Below are positions 10,766 through 20,529 of a stretch of 56,058 bases of DNA, piece after piece. The notes beneath the pieces are model-generated. The model searched no databases. It saw nothing but the letters and a program-made list of their open reading frames with translations, and was not told where the DNA came from. Each line of letters opens with the position of its first letter. The stretch's first letter is position 1. The translations under genes were made by a program, and so were the position numbers. The stretch covers positions 1 through 56,058 of the forward strand of contig JADRCO010000090.1 of assembly GCA_021464525.1 (NCBI GenBank), in the 5' to 3' direction. Origin of the DNA: Rhizophagus sp. LPA8_4_AMF. Lineage: Eukaryota > Glomeromycota > Glomeromycetes > Glomerales > Glomeraceae.

Positions 10766-12249
10766 ATGAATAGTTTAAATGATACAATGATTACGACAGA
10801 TGCAACGGAATGTCGGTGAGTAATCTACCTATATGTTTCTTTTTCCCTAATTATAATTTTTCTCAAAGTAAATACTTCATATCGCAGGTGGGAAATAAAA
10901 ATTGAAGGATGCAAGGATGCCTCATTCTTTCGTATAATTATAGGAATAGCATTAACATTACATATAATTGTATTTATTATAAGTACAAGTTTGTTACTTT
11001 ACAGAAAAATAAAATGCAATAGTGTAATATGGAATGGACAATGTTTTACTGCTTTAGATGGATTTCTTTTTTGGGCCGATGTTTGGTGTATAGGAAGAAT
11101 AATATTCATCATTGATCAGTTAGGAAATTTTACAAAAGGTTCTATAATATTTAGATATATTTTATTCGAAATTATGGCTTTCCCTCCAATAATTGCTGTT
11201 GCGACTTATACTTCAGGATTGTAAGTATTATATTAAAAAATGCATTTAATGTTGATTATTTCTCTGATTGACTTTCTCCTTCTCTTTTTGCAAATTTTTT
11301 TTTTTTGTTTTTCGAAGATTTTATGCTATACCGCGAATAAATTTTAATCGACATTTTTTAACACAAGAACCAACCACACCAAAACGAGATGTCATAAAAA
11401 ATCAAATATATCTTCCCCGTCCGCATGTTGTTTCACGTTTTTATTGGATTTTTGTTATATTTTTTTTTATAACGACATTCGTTCCTTTAATGATTTCTGC
11501 TATTGCCGAACAAAATAATGATAGCAAATTGAAAGATATTTTTTGGCCTATTCATTTTTTAACATATGCTATATCATTTGGATTATTGACTATCGTGTTG
11601 ATTTATTACGGGTAAGTCAGAAAACGTTAATCACAGTATTTATTATAAATGCGTAAATTTGAATGAAAATTTAAATAAATATATATTTAAAATTTTCTTT
11701 TGCATAGTCGAATGCTGGTACGATTGACTAAAAAATCAGTATCGTTATCAAATGACGAATTTGAAAAACAAAAATATAAAATATTCTTAAAAAAGGTGTG
11801 TTTTATTTTGACAATTCTTTTTTTTCGCGCTTCAATTTCTTACTAATTTTTTTTCTCTCTCTCCAAATTTTAATTTAACAGATAAGATTGTTTAATGTGA
11901 CATTATCATTTGTATTTATATTGTATATATTAGGATTAACAATATTTGCACTTTGGAGAAAACAAATTTATTCTTACGAGATGATAAATAAAATATTCGC
12001 TTTTATGATTGAAATAATGTCAGTTGTGGCTACATTGATTATTGTTTGCGCACTATTTTATAAGTAGGTACTTTACTTTTTAATCTTAAAAAAAAATTAT
12101 GAAATTAACTTACTAACATTGATATATGAAATAGTGAAATAATAGCGCCAATAATTACTCTAGCAGGATCGAATAATGAAAAAACTAATGATCCCCCAAT
12201 ATCAGATTTTGATGATGACAATATTATTATTAATGAACAAGAGTGTTGA
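10766..12249 (+). CDS. Seven-transmembrane protein, GPCR-like, function unknown
   Basis: Six exons join in phase to 353 residues: 10766-10815, 10888-11220, 11318-11611, 11708-11795, 11882-12063 and 12135-12249 (TGA). All five introns are GT...AG. Seven hydrophobic spans are visible at about residues 31-55, 72-95, 104-127, 169-191, 202-226, 258-280 and 293-315. The N-terminal head is short and has no signal peptide. The cytosolic-type loop before span 4 is basic (KRDVIKNQ), and the tail is acidic (SDFDDDN). The layout is that of a G-protein-coupled or similar membrane receptor, but I see no family signature such as DRY or NPxxY. The start is the first in-frame ATG upstream of span 1. A ligand or role cannot be given. 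Confidence 0.85.
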
Positions 12250-12655
12250 TCTTGGTTATATTGTGATATGAATTAACCTATTGCATGAAGGAATTTTAAT
12301 AAACATCGATATAACCATGGAATATGGATCTAATTTTATTTTCGATTATTTGTTATATGTCTTAATGATGATGCTCGTTTTATTACATGTTTATTTACAT
12401 AAAAACATTCCTTTCACAATTCAAAATCCTTTTATTAATTATAATAGTGTTCCACCAAATTAGAATGGTTAATTAAAGAAATGTTGTAATAATTAATTAT
12501 CTATTTGTTATTACCAAATAACATTCATTAACAAATACCATCATTGTTACACTTCTATTTCAATATTACAACTACAAAGTGTATGTATGTCATCTTTTTC
12601 TCCCCTTTTTTTATACCATGTTTTTTGCACATTTTCTTTTTATACCAACCAAATG
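12250..12655. other. Convergent intergenic region
   Basis: This is the 3' space between the seven-span gene (+) and the HP1 gene (-). Short open frames here are not supported as genes. It probably holds both 3' untranslated regions. Confidence 0.5.
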
Positions 12656-14080
12656 TTATTGATGGTTCGTTGCAACGAATTGTACATGTTGCTGATAAAA
12701 TTCCAACATCTAAAAAAAATAAAGTGTATAATTAATGAAAAAATATAATTAACAACATACTCTTGAGAAAAAAAAATTATACTTTTTGTGGACATTTGAC
12801 ATTTGTTACTTTGTTAGTGTGTGATGTACGATGTCCATTTTTCCTATTATAATTAAAGAAAAAAGAAATAATCAATAGCATCTTATTTTTTTTTGAAAAG
12901 AAATTTAAATATATAAAAGTTTAAATTTAAGTACAAACCAATTCAGAAAAACTATTAGTGTTCCCGTACATGGATCTTGTTGAATAGTGGCAACATCTTT
13001 AACAAAAGGTTCCCAACTTCCAGATATAGCAGCAGGTGTAAAATTTTCATATTCATCATCGTCATAATCATATTTTAACATTTCTTCGTTTTCATATCGT
13101 CCTTCATTATCACTATTATTATTTGCTTCACCGAATTCAGAATTTTCAGAAGATTGTAATGGAGTAGTATAATAACTAGCCGAGGATATTTTGCCATTAT
13201 TATTAATATCATTATTCCTATTAACACCAATTTTATAACCACCTTTGTCTTTGTTGCTACCATTATTATTATTCACTAATTTACCCTTAGCTTTTGTTGT
13301 TTTTAATTCAACAAAACTTTTCCTTTTAATCTGTTTGTCTTTAATTTTTTTAATCCTACTTGATTTCGGTCTTTTCATTGATTTACTTGCATTAATATTA
13401 TGTTTATCTACCAATGACTTTATTTTTTCCTTTGCTTCTATTTCTTTGTTATTCCAATATTCACTTTCTTTTTGTTCTGCATATCTAAAAAAAATTAAAA
13501 AGAATTTAAAAAGAAAAAGAAAGAACATTTAACATTTATTATAAATAAATTAAAAATATATATACACATGTTCTTTTGACACCCAAGAATTATGTTTATC
13601 AGGATATCCTAAATAAAAATAAAAATAAGATCAATTATTTATTTACTTATTGTTTTTTAAGTAATCCAAATATTTTTACCTTTCCACTTAATCATATATT
13701 GTATTGATCCCTAAACAAATTATTAAGATATATATATTTTTTTATTAATTTTTTTTTTTAAAAAAAAGAATTCTAGTTCAGAAAGAAAAAAAAAATGACA
13801 ATACCCTATACGTCCGATGATCAACTATTTTCTCAATTTCAAAGATTTCGTCGTCGTCATCATCATCATCTTCTTGTTGCTGTTGTTGTTGTTTCTTTTC
13901 ATCATTATTGATCTTATCGCTACTAAAAGAAACTCGTTTATCGTTATTCGGCGTCTCATTATGATTAGAATCAAATTCCAGATCCCCTGCTAATTCATCA
14001 ATCTGTTCGCTAATATCTGAAGAATTATCCTCTGTAGTTATCATATTAAACTCGAAACTCGCTGATGCTAATTTTGCCAT
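12656..14080 (-). CDS. HP1-family heterochromatin protein (chromodomain + chromoshadow domain)
   Basis: Six exons join in phase to 336 residues: 14080-13805, 13710-13680, 13608-13566, 13484-12939, 12843-12783 and 12709-12656 (stop). The chromodomain is at about residues 79-125, with FEIEKIVDHR and then IQYMIKWKGYPDKHNSW. F80, W101 and Y104 occupy the aromatic cage that reads methylated H3K9 in HP1. The chromoshadow domain is at about 272-330 (GSWEPFVKDV, TLIVFLNWKNG, KCPQKMLEFYQQH), the dimerisation and partner-binding module. Between them lies a long basic, Asn-rich hinge. The N-terminus has Gln and Asp runs (QQQQQQ, then D7) from trinucleotide tracts. The protein probably binds H3K9-methylated nucleosomes in constitutive heterochromatin (Swi6/HP1 role). 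The chromodomain is split by two introns around a 31-base exon. Confidence 0.92.
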
Positions 14081-15584
14081 TTAATAATCAACAAAGTTTA
14101 TGCTAAATAAAAAAAAAAGGATAAATTCATTTAGTAAATAAATTACTCAGAAATACGAGTTCATGTTAATACTTACAAAAACTAGCTAGTATACTATAGA
14201 TTACGAGGAATCTAATATAAAAAAAAGTTTAAAACTTCTCGAATGCTATCAAAAAAAATTTTTTTTAATAATAAAGAATATAATATAAAACGCGTTTGTT
14301 CTATTTATTATGAATGGGGATCATTCCTGCTAATAGCATCCTGCTAATACTTGTCACTAATTAATATGGTACAATCTTGATAGATTAACGGTATGCATTT
14401 TATCTTTAACGTAACACAGCATTTTTTAACAGTACGACAAAAAAGGTAATTTAATTTATTAAATGTTCCCTTACCTAAGGCTCATACCTGTTATCCAAAG
14501 TGTCAAAATATCTATAAAAAGATAGTATCTTATGAAAAGCACATAATTTTGTTCTGAACAATTCCTTTCATTCAAAATTCTATATTAAAAAAAGATGTTA
14601 AAAGAATGTAACAGTAAATGAAGTAGCGTTAAAAAAGAGAAAGATTAATATAATTTTCTAAAGAAGGTCGTATTACAAAATTATTTAAAAAGAAAAGCAT
14701 AAAGAAAGAGAATGCTATAATAATATTAACTATCTAAAGAGTGAATGTGTATATTGTATATAGAATGAATGAATCATTTAAAGAAGAACGCATCATAAAA
14801 AATTTATCCATTATATCTCCAAAAATACTATGATTCTGCTACTTTTACAAAATAGATCAATTTTTTTACAAGGCATATGTATTATATAAAGATAATATAA
14901 AGTACATAAAGGAGAGTAGTGCGCATGTGAATTATTTGAAGAGGAAGGATTGTGTGATCATAGAAGTGGAAAATCGAAAGTATGTGAATCAATAGTTTTA
15001 AATCAAACCGATTTCTTTTCTATTATATAGCACTCATATTATCACCGTGTTTACTTTAACGAAATTGATCAGTTTTTTTGAAATAGATAGTATGTTTTGA
15101 TTTATTAATCAAAGAATTTTTCTACCAACTTATAATATTTTAGTGAATCAGTTTGGATTTTATATATTCTAATAACAGTTAAAAAAATTTATTGCATTTC
15201 ATATATATTAGAATAATTATACTAAAAGATACATCGCTATAATAATATTTTTAATATTACTCCGTATAGACACATAAATTCAATTATATAAATTACAAGC
15301 GTAATGATTCGGTTGAAACTAATTTAATTATTTTATCATCCTACTGTTTCTCCTATCCTTTCTATTAGGAAAAAAAATGCCAACTCTGATATATAAAGCA
15401 AAGTTCATGGTGGTATTTATAAAAAAAAAGGATTGTGTTGCGGTTGATCATGAATCGTTTCGTTTGCCAATGATCTGCAAGTCTAAACAGTGGCTATAAG
15501 GCAAACTTCGCCAGATAATTATCTATTTCTTTCCTAAACTATTATTGGAGTTGACGATTTTACGTATTCCTTCCACGAAACGTT
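14081..15584. other. Non-genic stretch upstream of the HP1 gene
   Basis: AT-rich. No gene, tRNA or organised repeat was recognised. The first few hundred bases should contain the HP1 promoter. Confidence 0.5.
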
Positions 15585-16140
15585 TCATTGCAATAATAAA
15601 GAACTTACTGCTATAAAGTTTGAGCGATGCTCATCGTTAAGATTCATGTGACCTTCAATCGCAGTCAGTTTCCAATAAAACCATTTTGCGTTTGCTTTCG
15701 TCATGTTTTTTTGGATCACCTGCCTGAAATGCGCAGTACGATATCGGTGCCGAAGAATAGGAGCTGTGCGACGTTTCACATTATTTTTTACTCTAACATA
15801 CCTTCATTTGTCTCTTGCAGTTACCATCCAAAAAAAAAACTATTTATCCGCGTGAGATTATGGGGAGATGTGTACCGTGATTTGCAAGGGGGATTAGCAA
15901 AATGACATCCCTCAATCATTAAAAATCTGGTGCCCACTCTTGGTGTAAGGTCTTGACGTTAGCTCTATCTCCTGAGATCTAAAGACCAAAGGATGCGTCT
16001 GGTCAGTTTTCCGAGATGGAAAAGCAGGTAAATTCAATACGTCGAGCTCAAAACAAATTGATGTGTTTAGAGAAAAAGCTAGAATAGTCCAAAAAAATGA
16101 TGGATATAGTCCGCAGACAATAATCATGTATCACAAGGTG
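15400..16140. other. Unidentified higher-GC block with possible gene remnants
   Basis: The base composition is clearly less AT-biased than the flanks, and open frames of 64-92 codons exist on both strands (minus 15585-15779, containing HRYRTAHFRQVIQ; plus 15627-15905; minus 15912-16127). A good acceptor-like 'tctcttgcag' ends near 15820 on the plus strand. I cannot recognise a product in any frame, nor decide the strand. It may be one or more eroded genes. Confidence 0.3.
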
Positions 16141-16554
16141 CATCCCAATCTTTGTAGTTTATTTTTGCGTTGCATAAAGCTATTATTGTATTAATAAACA
16201 ATCCTTGAATATTTGGTAATCGAAATATCAAATGGTATGAATGGAATTATAATAATTTTTTTTTTTTTTGTCCCTATGTATGTAATAATAAAGAATCTAC
16301 ATAATTTTTTCGTTCTTGCCATTAATCATGATCATATGATAAATATTTGGAGATATGAAAAATTTGCGACTACGCCACCGTAATTTTATTCGCATAAGCA
16401 AATACAACATTTCAAATTATATTTCTATACTAGTTACTAAAAAAAAATCTTTGAAAAATTTACGAATATCTATTTACTAGTACTATAAATATACTAAAAA
16501 ATACATATTCTGTATATATATGTTGCCAAAATAAGCTAACGCACAGACCAAATA
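16141..16554. other. AT-rich spacer
   Basis: Nothing recognisable was found, apart from A/T runs. Confidence 0.4.
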
Positions 16555-16985
16555 CCTCTAACATGTAATGATACTAAGCGATCGTACCCCGGTAAAATTA
16601 AAACGTATAAAAATTCTTCTTTATGTACAAGGTCTCCGACTTGAATAGGTAGATGCAAACGTAGTTCATTTTCTTTGTTTTTCATATATTGACCCTCACA
16701 TATTTACCAATAATGGTGTTCAAGAAGTTTAAATTATTCAAACGATTGAACATATTTGTTGCATGTTCTGACAGTTTTGGGTATCGATCTCGATCTAGAG
16801 CTTTCGCTACAATATTTGCCATTCTTACATTTGGTAGAATCGGATTGTCTTCCACCTCTGGGAGCATTAGACGAACTTCCTGGATGAATCATCTCTACTG
16901 GCGTATACCCTAAACATATTTCCATTGCTAAGTTCTCCTTCATTGATAGTGTTATTTCCTCTGACTCCTTAAAGTTAAATGGCAT
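16555..16985 (-). pseudogene. Unidentified minus-strand gene remnant (frameshifted or spliced)
   Basis: A minus-strand frame starts at 16985 (MPFNFKESEEITLSMKENLA, continuing EICLGYTPVEMIHPGSS). A second, overlapping frame carries what looks like genuine protein, LPEVEDNPILPNVRMANIVA followed by KLSEHATNMFNRLNNLNFLN. The downstream sequence can be read as IQVGDLVHKEEFLYVLILPG. No single in-phase splice solution was found, so either a frameshift or missed introns separate the pieces. The product is not recognised. Confidence 0.35.
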
Positions 16986-17012
16986 GAGAGTTTATTATTA
17001 ATCAATAGAACT

Positions 17013-17315
17013 TTAAATAGACTTATCAGCTGATCTGGTCTTATTAACCTCTCCAACTGATTTACCATTCTTACGAGCTTCTCTTTTCTTAGCTTCTTTG
17101 AATGCTAGAAGTTCAAAAGATTATATTTTAATATATTGAGATTTTGTAAATGTTCTAGTGATTATAAATACCTAAAACTTCGTCGTCTTCTTCAAATGGT
17201 TTACCGGCTTCTAACCACTTTTTCAATTAAGTTATATTAATATTTTTTTTGCACGCTCCCTCAAATGCTCTAGTGCTTCTAAGGTGCTTTTGTGAGCTAA
17301 CAGTTCGACCGACAT
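17013..17315 (-). CDS. Possible small spliced gene, basic C-terminus, unknown function
   Basis: The start ATG is at 17315 (MSVELLAHKSTLEALEHLRE), followed by WLEAGKPFEEDDEVL and, after a clean GT...AG intron that restores frame, AFKEAKKREARKNGKSVGEV and a stop at 17013-17015. The last junction is convincing. The first requires an unusual short intron with a GC donor (CGT|gcaaaa...aaaag|TGG) or indicates decay. Translated this way the protein has 66 residues, acidic in the middle and Lys/Arg-rich at the end. The family is not recognised. Confidence 0.4.
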
Positions 17316-17399
17316 TTTTGAGTAGGTTTTTTTTGCGTTAGAAAGTTAAATAGTTGAATAAATCGAATGAGTCACTTAATTTTGAGTAATTTATTACGT

Positions 17400-17815
17400 T
17401 ATTGTGTGATTTCCCCAGTATCGCCATAAAATTTTTTCACCCCCATGTGACCAACTTGTCAAGAATAAAGAATAAAACTTGGCGCAAACAATATATTTAT
17501 TCTAAAATGTATTATGTGTATTTTAGCCCGTCCTACAAGTTTACTTAGACAATAAAAGTAGGTTTGAACTTGGATTTTGACTTTTAATATGGCTGTTCCT
17601 AAAATAATTAATTTTACAAAAATCAGCTACTTTTATCGTCTAAGTAAACTTGCAGAGCAGATAAAGTTAGGTGTAAAACGTGAGTTTTGAGATTAAATAG
17701 TCATTATAAACAAAAAAATTTCCGTTAAAAAATTTTTATTCCCATTTTTGGTAATGATCTGCAAATTACAGTCACGTGGTGTGAAAATTTATGGCGTGAT
17801 TATTAACACGTGTGA
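17400..17815. mobile_element. Fold-back MITE-like element, about 415 bp
   Basis: Two pairs of inverted repeats are nested. The outer arms are 'cgccataaaattttttcac' plus 'catgtgac' (about 17422-17449) against 'gtcacgtggtgtgaaaattt' plus 'atggcgt' (17771-17797). The inner arms are 'acaagtttacttagacaata' (about 17536-17555) against the complement at about 17635-17655, with about two mismatches. There is no coding capacity. It inserted just upstream of the possible small gene ending at 17315. The ends and target duplication were not resolved. Confidence 0.6.
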
Positions 17816-19320
17816 TTCTGCATTACATATTTACACCTAAATTTTTTCGAATTGCATATTTCACTTTATTTTTTTTTCCCACCACTAACAAAAATTCTTT
17901 GGTCACGCTACTATCATTTCAATAAAACCGAATGTAGATGTTTTTTCAGCAATCATTATTTCGTTCCCAGAAAAAATTACGGTTGTTTTCTTTTACTAGC
18001 TTTCTGTAGTTGTAGTTAATAAGCAGATATAGAAGTCTCGAGGAGGAGTACATTTTTCCATAACTATGCCAGGGATCAATTTGTTTTACAGCGAACCTGT
18101 TGCAATTTGCCATTTACCTGCCTAGTTTATGTTAATAACTACTCATAAAAACTCTTATTATTTATTTCTCTTTAAAAAGACTATCGAGAGAAATAACGAA
18201 GATTTAAGTCTTCCGGCGATCGATTTGGCAAGGTTTGTTACTTGTCAAATGTAACATATAACTATCGACACAAAGTTTACGGCAAATCGTCACAACCTTT
18301 TACAACTGATACAATTGACGACCAACACTATAGCAAGACCATTTTTGAGATTTATTGAAGTATGGTATTTAGTGATACATTCTTTATCCATTAGTATTAA
18401 CTTTCGTTATATACGAGAAATATAATTTAAAACAAAGAACTTGGAGTCTTCGGTTGCATAACTTTGAAATGATTAGCCATTTTCTTAAATTTATTTCGAG
18501 ATGCAATCACGGGACAAAATTATCATTTACTTAGAACAAAAAAAAATATTTTAATTAGAAAATACTCATAGTCACTTTAGAAAATTTTGTTATAGATTTA
18601 AGCCATGAATGAATACAAAAACTAATAACTTATAGTAATACATAATTTTTATTTTCTTTAAGAGTAAGATGAATTGTTACTGCCACCAGAGAATTCCCCC
18701 AGGAATAGCAAATTTCAATAATTAATTGAAGAAAGTGATTTTAAAAATAATTAAATGTGTACGAATTATCAACTTTTGTAAAATTCCAATACAACTTTTT
18801 AATAATTAACCACTATTGTATATTAATTATCCTTTGCTTGTTCTTTGCTTGTTCAAAATTAAATTTTTCTACAACTTTTAATGAGGCTCAGAACTGGTCA
18901 TCAGTTTAAATAAATCACTTTTTATGAATAAAAAGTTGCTGTTTGGTGAAAATTTATTCATTCTGAATTAGTGATGCCGACTTATTCCTTCGACAACATA
19001 ACTTTTTTATAATTCACCACTATCGTATATTATCCTTTGCTTTCTCTAAAATTCTCTAAAATTCTTATATTCCTTCCATTCCTCCAACAACATAATAAAT
19101 AGTGTATATTGCTGATATCATTATTTGTTCTCTATGACCACCTAATAATCGTATAACCAAATCAATCAACGGAATAATTGGTTGATTAAATTTCCAATTC
19201 TCATGAGTTCTAACACGGAGGGTACTTAAAAATTAGGGAGTATAATTTTCTGATCTCCTATTGGTGATTCATTTATGTCAATATATCTAAATTTATTTTT
19301 ATGACCTTTTACCACTATAT
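17816..19320. other. Non-genic stretch with a direct repeat pair
   Basis: A block 'taattaaccactattgtata', continuing to 'atcctttgcttgttc' (about 18802-18855), recurs as 'taattcaccactatcgtata', continuing to 'atcctttgctttctc' (about 19010-19050). No gene is supported. Confidence 0.45.
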
Positions 19321-19324
19321 AATC

Positions 19325-19640
19325 TGGTGCATCTGAATCCGGTGCATCTGAATCTGTGCAAGATAACTAATCTAATAGGGGAGCCGTTCAACGTAAAAGA
19401 AAAGATGTTCAACATAAAAGAAAAGATGGTGTGGATAATCTTGTTAATTAAGAGCACTGGAATGTCTTCTTGCAGGATCGGAAGTGTGCAAGTGTGACGC
19501 TTACAAAAGAAGTGAGTTCAATCCAACAACAAATGATAATCTAATAGGGAACTGAGATAAAAACTTATGCGTCCGTACAGTATTGCATTGAAAATTACAT
19601 GTTGAACAACTTATTGACTTCGGTCCTTCAAACTGTATAG
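19325..19640 (+). pseudogene. Coding remnant of unknown gene
   Basis: The plus strand reads SGASESGASESVQDN, a stop, then QRKRKDVQHKRKDGVDNLVN, a stop, then HWNVFLQDRKCASVTLTKEV followed by a few more residues, and after stops TEIKTYASVQYCIENYMLNN. The pieces look like real protein broken by stop codons. It contains small in-frame tandem repeats (GASES twice; a 21-base unit twice). The parent gene is not recognised. Confidence 0.35.
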
Positions 19641-20529
19641 TAATTAATGAGGACAATTAATTTTTTACTCATTATTTACTAACATGTGAAAAATAGATAA
19701 AGAAGAGTGATCTGCTTAATTCACGTATTTTGTATATATATTATATGTAAAATTTAATATGATATTATAATTTGTGTATTAATCAAAATAATTTTTGATT
19801 ATATTTAATAATTAGTGATAATAATAAAAAATTTAATCCTGTAATAGGCTTCTAATCCTTCACCGATCATTGTAATAATTATTTCTGTCGTAATATTTAT
19901 TAACCAAAAGTTTATTTACAATCCAGAAAATATTTTACGACTAGTGTTGATATTCGTAAAAGATGACATGGCAAGTATAATAAATATATATTCCGCTCTT
20001 TACAATTGTTAAAAAATTTTGTTTATTAAAAATAAATAATAACGTTTATTATCTAAATGCATAGAATTTTTTTTAATAAAATATATACAAAGAAAATCAT
20101 AAACATATAAAAGATAAACTTATACAAAAATTTAAAAAAATTTAAAAATAAATGAAAAAAAGGTGTAATTTTACACTTTGTATTACGTCTTTACTCTTAT
20201 TAACTCAATTCTTATGTATATTATTTTATTTATAATTTTAACATTAAAGATTTTTGATAAAAAATCAATTTTATCAAAAATCACAAAGAAGTCCTACTGT
20301 TAAAGGATATAAATCTATAATCCAAATTATAACAAATAAAATCTATTTCTCTAAGGGTAAACTGCCTATTAAAAAGGGAGGGGGGAATTTTTCCCGCTTT
20401 TTTTTACTAAATATATAATTGCAAAAATGCAGAAAGAAAAGTGCATAGCAAATAAAATAATAATATATATATGATGAATTTAAAAAAAAAAATTGTTTAT
20501 AATAACTTTGTGTGTTGAAGGACTGGTCT
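19641..20529. other. AT-rich non-genic stretch downstream of topoisomerase I
   Basis: No gene was found. This should include the 3' untranslated region of the topoisomerase gene near 20400-20529. Confidence 0.5.

Noticed and set aside
12281..12463. 60-codon frame after the seven-span gene
   Set aside because: It directly follows the stop codon at 12247-12249 and most likely lies in the 3' untranslated region.
13245..13532. 95-codon plus-strand frame
   Set aside because: It is antisense to the HP1 hinge exon; Leu-rich mirror of a Lys/Asn-rich coding strand.
19440..19545. Possible tRNA because of a T-arm-like 'gagttcaatcc'
   Set aside because: No acceptor stem or anticodon arm can be formed around it. 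The segment reads as a protein remnant.
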